The notes under the pieces were generated by a model that was not told where the DNA came from, searched no databases, and worked only from the letters and a program-made list of their open reading frames with translations. From positions 1,612,105 to 1,676,104 of the forward strand of contig NZ_CP013141.1 of NCBI RefSeq assembly GCF_001442535.1: 64,000 nucleotides of DNA. Reading direction: 5' to 3'. This stretch comes from Lysobacter antibioticus (GTDB lineage: Bacteria; Pseudomonadota; Gammaproteobacteria; Xanthomonadales; Xanthomonadaceae). Below, one piece after another: positions 47,200 to 55,632 of this stretch; within the stretch, counting starts at the first letter, position 1; every line of letters starts with the position of its first letter. The position numbers were made by a program, and so were the translations under genes.

Positions 47200-48576
47200 A
47201 TGATCCGCAAGAACGCGCTTTGCCTGGCGCTCGTCGCCGGGCTGTCCAGTTTCTCGATGCATGCCGCCACCCGCACCAACGCCGCCGAAATGGATTCGGC
47301 GCCGGTCACCGAAGCGCCCTCGGCCGGCGCGATGGGCGGCGCCGACTTCGCCGTTGCCGCCAAGGCCTCGACGCCGCGCTTGTTCAGCCTGGGCCGGCCG
47401 ACCAGCCTGGACGTTTCGGCGCTCAAAGACCGTCGCGTCCGTCAGGACAAGAACGGCGAACCGCTCGAAATAGGTTTTGCCCGCGACATCGCCCGCAGCA
47501 CGGTCGATCTGAACACCCTCGCCTGGCAGCCGCTCGCCGACGGCTCGCGCGCCGCGCGCTTCGAGGTCTCCTCCAGCGGCGCGGTCGCGCTGCGTGCCGG
47601 CCTGTCGCTGCGCGGCGCCGGTGCGACCTCGGCGACCCTGCATTTCGCCGGCAACGACGGCCGTATCTTCGAGCAACGCGGCGCCGACTTCGCCGGCAAC
47701 GCGCTGGGTTGGTCGCCGGTGGTCGCGGGCGATACCGTCGTGGTCGAACTGATCCTGCCCAAGGGCGTGCGCACCAATGCCCTGAGCCTGAAGATCCCGC
47801 AGCTCTCGCACTTGGACATCAGCCCGGTCGCGAGCGAGCGCGAGTTCCAGGCCAAGATCGGCGAAAGCGACTACTGCGAAAAGGACATCGTCTGCCGCAC
47901 CAGTCCGCCGTCGGGCTACCTCTCCGCCACCAAGTCGGTCGCGCGCATGACCTTCACCAGCGGCGGCGGCACTTACCTGTGCACCGGCACCCTGCTCAAC
48001 AACAACCACTCGCCTAAGAAGCGCCTGTTCTGGACCGCGGCGCATTGCATCGGCAACCAGACCGTCGCCAACTCGCTGCAGACCTACTGGTTCTATAACG
48101 TCACCACCTGCAACGGCTCGACCGTCAACCCGGCCTATACCACGCTCAGCGGCGGCGCTTACCTGCGCCACGCCAACACCACCCGCGACACCGCCCTGCT
48201 CGAACTCAAGACCGCACCGCCGTCGGGCGCGGTCTATGCCGGCTGGTCGAGTGCGGCGATCGGCGCCACCGGCACCGCGATCGAAGGCATCCATCACCCG
48301 GCCGGCGACGTCAAGAAGTACTCGCTGGGTTCGGTGACCGGGCTGTCGACCTCGATCGACGGCAAGTCGCCGCTGTACCGCGTGGTCTGGAACACCGGCG
48401 TCACCGAGGGCGGCTCATCGGGCTCGGGTCTGTTCACCGTGACCGGCACCGGCGGCTACCAGCTGCGTGGCGGCCTGTACGGCGGTTATTCCTACTGCAG
48501 CGCGCCGCGCGACCCGGATTACTACTCGCGTTTCTCGGACATCTATTCGAGCGTGTCGAGCTATTTCAATCCCTGA
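47200..48576 (+). CDS. Lysyl-endopeptidase-like secreted serine protease (trypsin fold, Achromobacter protease I type)
   Basis: 458-aa preproenzyme with signal peptide ending SMHAA (residue 23) and a propeptide of about 200 residues. The mature protease starts near residue 220 (ESDYCEKDIVCRTSP). The triad is His282 (WTAAHC), Asp330 (DTALLEL) and Ser407 (EGGSSGSG). The cysteines, the IHHPAGDVKKYSLG segment and GGYSYCSAPRDPDYYSR match Achromobacter lyticus protease I. The S1-pocket Asp (Asp440 here) is kept, so cleavage after Lys is expected; the pocket His210 of API aligns with Tyr427. It ends at FNP with no C-terminal prodomain. AAGGA precedes the ATG. Confidence 0.9.
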   Translation: MIRKNALCLALVAGLSSFSMHAATRTNAAEMDSAPVTEAPSAGAMGGADFAVAAKASTPRLFSLGRPTSLDVSALKDRRVRQDKNGEPLEIGFARDIARSTVDLNTLAWQPLADGSRAARFEVSSSGAVALRAGLSLRGAGATSATLHFAGNDGRIFEQRGADFAGNALGWSPVVAGDTVVVELILPKGVRTNALSLKIPQLSHLDISPVASEREFQAKIGESDYCEKDIVCRTSPPSGYLSATKSVARMTFTSGGGTYLCTGTLLNNNHSPKKRLFWTAAHCIGNQTVANSLQTYWFYNVTTCNGSTVNPAYTTLSGGAYLRHANTTRDTALLELKTAPPSGAVYAGWSSAAIGATGTAIEGIHHPAGDVKKYSLGSVTGLSTSIDGKSPLYRVVWNTGVTEGGSSGSGLFTVTGTGGYQLRGGLYGGYSYCSAPRDPDYYSRFSDIYSSVSSYFNP

Positions 48577-48621
48577 GTGCGGTAGCGATTGCGATCCGGA
48601 ACTCTCGATCGCATCGCAAAC

Positions 48622-48655
48622 AAACGGCCGCTGCGTGGGCAGCGGCCGTTTTCGT
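48622..48655 (+). terminator. Terminator of the lysyl-endopeptidase-like gene
   Basis: AAACGGCCGCTGC / GCAGCGGCCGTTTT stem with a 5-nt GTGGG-type loop and T-run, 46 nt after the stop. Confidence 0.88.
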
Positions 48656-48680
48656 GTTCGCGAGGCGCTCTGGCTCTTGG

Positions 48681-48753
48681 GTAGGAGCGGCGCAAGCCGC
48701 GACCACGCAGCTTCGGCCGAAGACGCGGTCGCGGCTCGCGCCGCTCCTACCCT
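48681..48753. repeat. GTAGGAGCGGCGCAAGCCGCGACC inverted repeat
   Basis: Left arm GTAGGAGCGGCGCAAGCCGC (48681-48700, extended by GACC) and right arm GGTCGCGGCTCGCGCCGCTC (extended by CTACCC) pair over about 24 bp with a 20-25-nt centre. This is the most complete copy of the dispersed family. It sits between convergent gene ends. Confidence 0.8.
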
Positions 48754-48793
48754 TAAAGCCGAAGCCGCCGCATCGCTTAGCGAGGCGACGTCG

Positions 48794-49762
48794 TCAATGC
48801 CAAGGCATCTCGCCCTTGGCGACCTTCGCGCTGATCTCCAGCGACAGGTCGCCGCCCAGGTCGGGATAGCGCTTCTTCATCGCCGCGATCAGGGCCTTCG
48901 AGTCGGCCGCCTTCGCGGCTTCTTCGTCGAAGGCGCGGATGTAGCCGGCGCTGAAACGCACCGCTTCCACGTTCTGCGCCGCACCTTCGGCGAAATGCCC
49001 CGGGATCACCACATCGGGCTTGAGCTCCTCGATGCGCTTGAGCGTGGCCAGCCAGGCTTGGTGCGACTGCGGGGTCTGGGTGTCGGCCATGAACAGATGT
49101 TCGCCCGCGACCACCGGCACGCCGCCGGCGACGGTGCGGATCGACGGAATCCAGACATAACTGCGATCCGGCGTAGCGCCGTCGAGGCCGACGATCTGCA
49201 GCGACTGCCCCTCCAAGTCGATGCGATCGCCTGCGAGCGCCTGCGGCACGACGATGCGCTTGGGCGCATTCGCGCCGAGCTTCGGCCCCCAATAGGCGAA
49301 TTTGCCCTCCTGGGTGCTGCGGATGTGTTCGACCGTCTGCGGCGTGGCGACGATCTTCGCCTCGGGGAAGGCGTCCTGCAGCGTGTCCAAGCCGAAATAG
49401 AAATCCGGATCGCCGTGGCTGATGTAGATCGTGGTCAGGCGCTTGCCCGAGGCCTTGACCAGGTCGACCAGCTTGCGCGCATCGGCGGCGGCGAACTGAG
49501 CGTCGATCAGCACCGCGTCGCGCGCGCCGGTCAGCAACACCGAGCTGACCTCGAAGATGCCCTGCTTGCCCGGGTTATAGACCTCGGTCTTGAGCGGAGC
49601 CGCTGCCGCCTCGGCCGGCGTCGGCGGGACCGCCGCCGTGGGCGCCGACGACGACTCGGCCGGCGCGGATTCGTGGCGGCCGCAGGCGGCCAGCGCCAGG
49701 CTCAGGCAAGCCGCCGAGATGGCCAGGAACAGGCGGTGGTTGTAGACGGGGTTCTTGGACAT
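48794..49762 (-). CDS. MBL-fold lipoprotein with altered metal-binding motif
   Basis: 322-aa predicted lipoprotein (lipobox LALAAC, Cys27), followed by a Ser/Pro/Ala linker and a metallo-beta-lactamase-fold domain (residues about 65-275). The HxHxDH motif reads H116-G-D118-P-D120-F-Y122, so two of the histidines are replaced, while His256 (VIPGHF) and Asp226 (MADTQ) remain. Hydrolase activity is therefore uncertain; it may use one metal or bind ligand only. Divergently transcribed from a LysR regulator 211 nt away, which is the likely controller. Confidence 0.83.
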   Translation of the reverse strand: MSKNPVYNHRLFLAISAACLSLALAACGRHESAPAESSSAPTAAVPPTPAEAAAAPLKTEVYNPGKQGIFEVSSVLLTGARDAVLIDAQFAAADARKLVDLVKASGKRLTTIYISHGDPDFYFGLDTLQDAFPEAKIVATPQTVEHIRSTQEGKFAYWGPKLGANAPKRIVVPQALAGDRIDLEGQSLQIVGLDGATPDRSYVWIPSIRTVAGGVPVVAGEHLFMADTQTPQSHQAWLATLKRIEELKPDVVIPGHFAEGAAQNVEAVRFSAGYIRAFDEEAAKAADSKALIAAMKKRYPDLGGDLSLEISAKVAKGEMPWH

Positions 49763-49973
49763 GGAGGTTTCCTCGAAGGGGCGATCTGGACGACGGCGGT
49801 GGCGGATGCGAGCTCGCGGCGGCCAGGGTGCGGGGCCCCGGGCGCAGGCCGCGTGACGGGGGCTGGGCGGCCCCAGGCCAGCTCCAGCCCGATAGCGGCC
49901 AGGATAGTTGCCTGGAACGGCGCGAAAAACCGCGTATAAGTCGACTGTCTTTTGCATATTCCGAGCGAATCGA

Positions 49974-50876
49974 ATGGACCGGATGACCGCCATTGCCGTC
50001 TTCGTCGAGATCGCCGAACGCGGCAGCCTGACCGCCGCGGCCGAGGCCCTGGACATGTCGCGGGCCATGGTCACGCGCTATCTGGCCGAGCTGGAACGTT
50101 GGCTGGGTGTGCGCGTGCTGCACCGGACCACGCGGCGGATCGGCCTGACCGGCGCCGGCGAGACCGCCCTGGCCCGCTTCCGCCAGATGCTCGAGATCGG
50201 CGACGACCTGCGCCTCGCCCTGGCCGCCGACGATGCCGAACCGCACGGGCAGATCCGCATCACCGCCTCGATGTCGTTCGGCGCGAGTCATCTTGCCGCC
50301 GCGGTCGCCGACTACCTCGCACGCCATCCGCACACGCGCATCGACATGGTGCTGGGCGAGCGCGCGGTCAATCTGGTCGAGGAGCGCATCGACCTGGCGA
50401 TCCGCATCGCGCGCGAACTCGACCCCAACCTGATCGCACGCCGGCTCAGCGTCTGCCGCTCGGTGCTGTGCGCCTCACCGGCGTATCTGGCCCAACGCGG
50501 GCGGCCGCAGCGCATCGAGGACCTCGCCGCGCACAACTGCCTGACCCATCACTACGTCGGCCGCAGCCTGTGGGAGTTCCGCCATCGCGGCGAACCGTGC
50601 AGCGTCGCGGTCGGCGGCAACCTCAGCGCCAACGAAGCCAGCGTGCTGCTCGCCGCGGCCCGCGCCGGCGCCGGCATCGCCCCGCTGCCGACCTACCAAG
50701 CCCTGGACCGGGTGCGCGCCGGCGAGCTCGAAATCGTCCTGCCGGACTACGAACTGCCGCCTATGGGCATCCACGGCGTCTACGCATCGCGTCGGCAGAT
50801 GCCGGCGCTGGTCCGCAGCTTCCTGGACTTCCTGGTCGAACGTTTCGGCGACGAGCCCTACTGGGACCACGCCTGA
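49974..50876 (+). CDS. LysR-family transcriptional regulator
   Basis: 300-aa regulator. Winged-helix HTH at residues about 1-62 (FVEIAERGSLTAAAEALDMS, RAMVTRYLAELERWLG) and a LysR substrate-binding domain at about 88-292. Closest in style to the CrgA/AaeR group (RTTRRIGLTGAGE). The ATG at 49974 begins two codons before the usual MTAIAVFVEIAE start; the ATG at 49983 is equally possible. Divergent from the MBL lipoprotein gene, the classic arrangement for a LysR target. Confidence 0.92.
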   Translation: MDRMTAIAVFVEIAERGSLTAAAEALDMSRAMVTRYLAELERWLGVRVLHRTTRRIGLTGAGETALARFRQMLEIGDDLRLALAADDAEPHGQIRITASMSFGASHLAAAVADYLARHPHTRIDMVLGERAVNLVEERIDLAIRIARELDPNLIARRLSVCRSVLCASPAYLAQRGRPQRIEDLAAHNCLTHHYVGRSLWEFRHRGEPCSVAVGGNLSANEASVLLAAARAGAGIAPLPTYQALDRVRAGELEIVLPDYELPPMGIHGVYASRRQMPALVRSFLDFLVERFGDEPYWDHA

Positions 50877-50958
50877 GCCGTTCATCCGAACCTTTGAAAA
50901 CGATATTGAAGGTTAGACGGAATCGACCTACCCTCGTGGCGAACTGCAAGGGTCCCGC

Positions 50959-51582
50959 ATGCGCCTCGAACATCACGCTTTCCAGCCCGCCGATCTGGTC
51001 GGCGGCGATCCGGCCCTGGATCTGGTCAATACCGTCACCGCGCGCGACAGCGAGCCGCGCGACTGGCTCGACGACTACGCCGCCTTGCTGCGTTGGGCGC
51101 GGCAGGTCTCGTGTTTCTCGCGCACCGACCTCAATGCACTCGAAGCGCTGCAAGGCGAGGCACCGGCCAAGGCCGCTGCCGCGTTGGCGCGTTGCAAGTC
51201 CCTGCGCGAAGCCTTGTGCAACGCGCTGTATGCCCTCGCCAACGGCAAGGCGCCCGGCAGCGCCGATCTCGACGTCATCGACCAGGCCCGCCTGGCCGCA
51301 TCGAAAGCCGCGCGCCTGGTGTCGCGGCGCTCGCGCCTGCAGACGGAGTGGTCGCCGCAACGCTCCGGGCTCGACCTGATCGCCCACGTGATCACCGCCT
51401 ATGCCATCGAGCTGCTCAAAGACGCCCGCCTCGACCGCCTGCGCGTCTGCGACGGCCACGATTGCGGCTGGGTGTTCGTCGACACCTCCAAGAACGGCCG
51501 GCGCCGCTGGTGCGACATGGCGACCTGCGGCAACGTCGCCAAGGCGCGGCGCTTTCAGCAGCGCGTACGCGACGGCGATTGA
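50959..51582 (+). CDS. CGNR zinc-finger / ABATE domain regulator
   Basis: 207-aa cytoplasmic protein. The N-terminal ABATE domain (residues about 10-130, LVGGDPALDLVNTVTARDSEPRDWL) is a putative stress-ligand sensor. The C-terminal CGNR zinc finger (about 160-205) reads RVCDGHDCGWVFVDTSKNGRRRWCDMATCGNVAKARR with four Cys ligands and the CGN motif. A putative transcription factor; targets unknown. Monocistronic; the LysR gene lies 82 nt upstream on the same strand. Confidence 0.88.
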   Translation: MRLEHHAFQPADLVGGDPALDLVNTVTARDSEPRDWLDDYAALLRWARQVSCFSRTDLNALEALQGEAPAKAAAALARCKSLREALCNALYALANGKAPGSADLDVIDQARLAASKAARLVSRRSRLQTEWSPQRSGLDLIAHVITAYAIELLKDARLDRLRVCDGHDCGWVFVDTSKNGRRRWCDMATCGNVAKARRFQQRVRDGD

Positions 51583-51622
51583 GCCCGAACCGAACCCGAC
51601 CGCCCACCGCGCGAGCGCCGCC

Positions 51623-52546
51623 ATGGCCATGCACCGACCGTCGTCCGTTTCGCCGCTATTGGGTTCGCTCGTGCCCGGGCTGCTGTTGATCGCCGGCTGC
51701 GCCGATGCGGGCGCGCCGAACCCAACCGGCACAGCAATGCGCTGGACGCCGCCGGCCATCGCCAGCGACCAATACGAATCCTCGCCGACTTTCTCGCCCG
51801 ACGGCCGCGAGCTGTACTTCATGCGCAGCGATCGCCAGTTCGGCAATTGGCGGATCCTGCATTCGCGTTGCGGCCGCGACGGTTGGTCGACGCCGCAAAC
51901 GCCCTCGTTCGCCGCCGCATCCGGCGCCGATGCCGATCCTTTCCTGAGCGCCGACGGTCGGCGCCTGTACTTCGTCTCGACCCGCCACGATCCCGCCGGC
52001 GAAGATCTCGATATCTACTACGTCGAGCGCGGCGCCGACGGCGCCTGGGGCACTGCGCAGCGCCTGCCGGAGCCGGTCAATTCCAAGGCCTCGGAACTGC
52101 TGCCGCGCGCCACCGCCGACGGCCGGCTTTATTTCGGCTCCAGCCGCGCCGGCGGGCACGGCAAGAACGACCTCTACCTCGCCACGCCGCAGGCCGACGG
52201 CGGCTGGCGCGCGCACAACCTCGGCGCACCGCTGAGCACGGCCGCCGACGAATACGAAGCCGACATCGCCCGCGACGGCCGCAGCCTGGTCGCGGTGATC
52301 GATCGCGGCGGCCGCTCGCATCTGTACCGATTCGAGCGAGGCGAAGACGGTTGGCGCGAAAGCGGACGCATCGCCGCGCGCGGCGATGTGTTCCAGGTCG
52401 GCCCGCTGCTGTCGCCGCGCGGCGACCGCCTGCTGTTCGCCCAGGCCGACGGCGAACGCTCGGGCGAGTTGTTCCTGATCGATCTGGTCGCCAGGCCCGA
52501 CCTGAGTTGGCCGCCGCGGTGTCCGCCGGCCCAGGCGACTCGTTGA
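51623..52546 (+). CDS. PD40 beta-propeller lipoprotein
   Basis: 307-aa predicted lipoprotein with lipobox LIAGC (about Cys26). The mature part has at least four WD40-like PD40 repeats: SPTFSPDGRELYFM, PFLSADGRRLYFVS, PRATADGRLYFGSS and PLLSPRGDRLLFAQ, each with the D-G-x-x-L/I-Y/F core of TolB-type propellers. Probably a periplasmic scaffold or sensor. The start is uncertain: ATG at 51623 or 51629; no strong ribosome-binding site. Confidence 0.8.
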   Translation: MAMHRPSSVSPLLGSLVPGLLLIAGCADAGAPNPTGTAMRWTPPAIASDQYESSPTFSPDGRELYFMRSDRQFGNWRILHSRCGRDGWSTPQTPSFAAASGADADPFLSADGRRLYFVSTRHDPAGEDLDIYYVERGADGAWGTAQRLPEPVNSKASELLPRATADGRLYFGSSRAGGHGKNDLYLATPQADGGWRAHNLGAPLSTAADEYEADIARDGRSLVAVIDRGGRSHLYRFERGEDGWRESGRIAARGDVFQVGPLLSPRGDRLLFAQADGERSGELFLIDLVARPDLSWPPRCPPAQATR

Positions 52547-52622
52547 ACCTCGACAGACGGCGCAACGAATCAGGGCGGGATACCGCCCTCGCCTACACCG
52601 CGGGATGGACAGAAGCTCGAAC

Positions 52623-54449
52623 CTAGGCGCTGCCCGCCGCGTCTTCGACCGCCGGCTCGATCGCTTTCGCACCGGCGCGCGGCTTCGGCGTGATCAACGG
52701 AGTCTGCTGCATGTTGCCGTACAGCAGCGATACTCCTGCGCCGACGCCGCCGACCAGCTCCAACTCGAAACGCTCGGCGTCGCGGTGGCGGATTTCGGCC
52801 ACGACTTCGGCCGCCTCGTCCTGGGGCACGCCGAGTTCGACCAGGGCTGCTTCGCCGAAGTGCATCGCCGACTCGAAGGTCTCGCGTACCTGCAGATCGA
52901 CGCCGGCATGCACCAGCTCCAGTGCGTGCTCGCGATCGAAGCTGCGCGCCAGCAGCCGCGCCTGCGGAAACTCGTGGCGGATCAACTGGGCGGTGACCGT
53001 CGCCGCGGCGCGGTCGTCGATGCAGATCGCGATCAACTGGGCGGTGTCCGCGCCCGAGGCGTGCAGCACGTCGAGACGGGTGCCGTCGCCGTAATAGACC
53101 TTGAAGCCGAAGGTCTGCGCGCTCTGGATCATCTCCACGTCGGTGTCGATGATCGAGACTTCGACGCCGCGCGCGAGTAGGGATTGGCAGACCACTTGGC
53201 CGAAGCGGCCGAAGCCGATCAGCAGCACGCTGCCGCCGAGGCCGTTGGGCTCGTCGATGCCTTCCAGCGACAGCGCGGTCTTCGGCGCCAGCCGGCGCAA
53301 GGCGATGATCGCGATCGGCGTCAACGCCATCGACAGCACCACGATCGCGGTCAGGTTGGCGCCGACGGTGGCGTCGATCAGGCGGGCACTGGCCGCGGCG
53401 GAGAACAGCACGAAGGCGAATTCGCCGCCCTGCGCCATCAGCACCGCGCGGTCCAGGGCTTCGGTGTGGCAGGCCTTGAGCAGCCGCGCGACGATGTAGA
53501 TGCACACCGCCTTGACGATCATCAGTGCGACCACGCCGCCGACGATCAGCGGCCAGTTCGCCGCGACCACGGTCAGGTCCAGCGACATGCCGACGCTGAG
53601 GAAGAACAGGCCCAGCAGGATGCCGCGGAAGGGTTCGACATCGGCCTCGAGCTGGTGGCGGAAGGTGGATTCCGACAACAGCACGCCGGCCAGGAATGCC
53701 CCCATCGCCATCGACAGGCCGCCGACCTGCATCAACAGCGCCGCGCCGAGCACCACCAGCAAGGCCGCCGCGGTCATGACCTCGCGCGCCTTGGCCGCGG
53801 CGAGCACGCGGAACAACGGGTTCAACAACCAGATGCCGGCCGCCAGCAGCGCCGCCAGCGAGGCCAGGGCGATGCCGATGTCGAGCCAGCGCGAACGCGC
53901 GACGCCGTCGCCAGCGAGTTCGGCCGGCGCCATCAGGGCTACCAGGGCCAGCAGCGGCACGATCAGCAGGTCCTCGAACAACAGGATCGAGACGATGCGC
54001 TGCCCGCGCGGCAAGGCCAGGTCGCCGCGTTCGCCGAGGATCTGCATGACGATCGCGGTCGAGGTCAGCACGAAGCCCATCGCGCCGATGAAGGCGACCA
54101 CCGGCGGGAAGCCGAACAACAGGCCGACCCCGGTCATCGCCGCCGAACACAGCAGGATCTGCGCGGTGCCCAGGCCGAAGATCTCGCGGCGCAGGCTCCA
54201 CAGGTGCGAAGGCCGCATCTCCAGGCCGATCAGGAACAGGAACATCACCACGCCGAGTTCGGCGACGTGCAGGATCGCCTGCGAGTCGGCGAAGAAACCG
54301 AGCCCGAACGGACCGATCGCCAGGCCCGCGGCCAGATAGCCGAGCACCGAGCCCAGGCCGATGCGCTTGAAGATCGGCACCGCGATCACGCCCGCCGCCA
54401 GCAGCACCACCACCTTGACCAGTTCGCTGCCCTGCGCTTCGACTGCCAT
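52623..54449 (-). CDS. KefB/KefC-type potassium/proton antiporter
   Basis: 608-aa CPA2-family inner-membrane protein. Twelve to thirteen helices span residues about 8-385, with the LFEDLLIVPLLALVAL (FEDL) and ESTFRHQLEADVEPFRGILLGLFFLSVGMSL segments typical of Kef. A TrkA-N/RCK domain at about 405-520 (VLLIGFGRFGQVV, Rossmann GxGxxG) ends in a helical tail. It releases K+ to acidify the cytoplasm during electrophile stress and is gated by glutathione in E. coli. No KefF/KefG partner gene is adjacent. Confidence 0.92.
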   Translation of the reverse strand: MAVEAQGSELVKVVVLLAAGVIAVPIFKRIGLGSVLGYLAAGLAIGPFGLGFFADSQAILHVAELGVVMFLFLIGLEMRPSHLWSLRREIFGLGTAQILLCSAAMTGVGLLFGFPPVVAFIGAMGFVLTSTAIVMQILGERGDLALPRGQRIVSILLFEDLLIVPLLALVALMAPAELAGDGVARSRWLDIGIALASLAALLAAGIWLLNPLFRVLAAAKAREVMTAAALLVVLGAALLMQVGGLSMAMGAFLAGVLLSESTFRHQLEADVEPFRGILLGLFFLSVGMSLDLTVVAANWPLIVGGVVALMIVKAVCIYIVARLLKACHTEALDRAVLMAQGGEFAFVLFSAAASARLIDATVGANLTAIVVLSMALTPIAIIALRRLAPKTALSLEGIDEPNGLGGSVLLIGFGRFGQVVCQSLLARGVEVSIIDTDVEMIQSAQTFGFKVYYGDGTRLDVLHASGADTAQLIAICIDDRAAATVTAQLIRHEFPQARLLARSFDREHALELVHAGVDLQVRETFESAMHFGEAALVELGVPQDEAAEVVAEIRHRDAERFELELVGGVGAGVSLLYGNMQQTPLITPKPRAGAKAIEPAVEDAAGSA

Positions 54450-54477
54450 CGCGCGTTCCCCCTTCTCGATTCACTGC

Positions 54478-54539
54478 GGTACTCGGATACACGGCCGTCC
54501 TGACGGGCCGGACCGAGGTACTCGGATGCACGGCCGCCC
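54478..54539. repeat. Two 23-bp direct repeats in the Kef/TPR divergent spacer
   Basis: GGTACTCGGATACACGGCCG at 54478 and GGTACTCGGATGCACGGCCG at 54517, 39 bp apart with nearly identical flanks. They lie between two divergent genes, which is where an operator pair would be, but no known regulator matches. Confidence 0.7.
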
Positions 54540-54650
54540 CTTCCGGCCAGCCAGGACACAGCCTAACAGGAGCGCCGCGTACGGCTTGCGGGCACGTGCC
54601 CGCGGCGTTGCTATGATCGCGCCTCGCAACTCCCTTCTAAGGACCGGACC

Positions 54651-55604
54651 ATGCTTCGCCGTGCGGCTGCGCTCGCCCTAGTTCTCTGCTGCGGCATGCT
54701 CTGCGGCGGCACGGCCCAGGCATCGAGCCCGACGGGTAGGACCAGCCTCGACGGCCTGCGCATCGTGCTCAGCTGGAACGCGGCCGAGGCCGATCTCGAC
54801 TCGCACCTCAGCTATCCGGACCACCACGTCTATTTCGAGCGCAAGATCAGCGACGACGCGCGCCTGGACGTGGACGATGGCGCGCGCAAGAGCCCGGAAA
54901 CCATGACCCTGCTGCGCAAGCGGGCCGGTTACGGCTACACCTATGCGGTGCACGATTTCGGCAACCGAAGCCGCCCCGAGGCCAGCGCGCTCTCGCGCAG
55001 CGGCGCCCAGGTCTCGCTGTATCTCGGCGAGCAATTGCTGCGCAGCTACCCGGTACCGCAGAACCGTCCCGGCAACTTGTGGCGGGTGTTCCGCATCGAC
55101 GCCGAAGGCCGCTTGCAGGACATCGACCGGATCGATGCCAGCACGGCGCAGGCCGAACGCATAGACACCGAACTCGACCGGCTCGACGGCGCCGGCGACG
55201 ATGCCGGCGGCGACGAGATCGAGGCCGGCCTGGCCGGTCCGGCCGCCCATGCCAACCAGCGCGGCGAAGCGGCCTACCGCGCCGGCAATCTCGAAGGCGC
55301 GGTCGCGCTGTACCAGCAGTCGATCGAGCTCGACCCCGATTTCGCCCTGGCCTACAGCAACCTGGGCTTGGCCTACGTCAAACTCGGCCGCAGCGCCGAG
55401 GCGATCTGGGCCTCGCGCAAGGCCATCGCCCTGGCCCGCGGCGCCAACGCCACCGCGATCCGCGCCGGCGCTTACTACAACATCGGCAAACTCTTCGAAG
55501 AAGCCGGCCGCTACGACGAAGCCATGTCGAACTATCTCTCGGCCAAGCGCGAGCAGCCCCACCCGACCTACGACAAGGCGATCGAACGGGTGCGCGGCCT
55601 GTGA
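54651..55604 (+). CDS. YfaP-like (DUF2135) and TPR repeat exported protein
   Basis: 317-aa protein with signal peptide MLRRAAALALVLCCGMLCGGTAQA. Residues about 33-150 resemble YfaP/DUF2135 (LSWNAAEADLDSHLSYP; YTYAVHDFGNRS; LWRVFRID), a beta-sandwich found in secreted proteins. Residues about 200-310 hold three TPR units (GEAAYRAGNLEGAVALYQQ; AYSNLGLAYVKLGRSAEA; AYYNIGKLFEEAGRYDEA) for protein-protein contacts. AAGGA precedes the ATG by 7 nt. The deacetylase gene follows 28 nt later, so they are probably co-transcribed. Confidence 0.83.
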   Translation: MLRRAAALALVLCCGMLCGGTAQASSPTGRTSLDGLRIVLSWNAAEADLDSHLSYPDHHVYFERKISDDARLDVDDGARKSPETMTLLRKRAGYGYTYAVHDFGNRSRPEASALSRSGAQVSLYLGEQLLRSYPVPQNRPGNLWRVFRIDAEGRLQDIDRIDASTAQAERIDTELDRLDGAGDDAGGDEIEAGLAGPAAHANQRGEAAYRAGNLEGAVALYQQSIELDPDFALAYSNLGLAYVKLGRSAEAIWASRKAIALARGANATAIRAGAYYNIGKLFEEAGRYDEAMSNYLSAKREQPHPTYDKAIERVRGL

Positions 55605-55632
55605 CGCCGCCCTCGTCGCCACGAGCGAGCCG

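Noticed and set aside
44118..47426. About 1100-codon minus-strand frame through rnr and beyond
   Set aside because: Overlaps rnr out of frame along its whole length; Arg/Pro-rich with no recognisable domain, and it extends over the start of the lysyl-endopeptidase-like gene.
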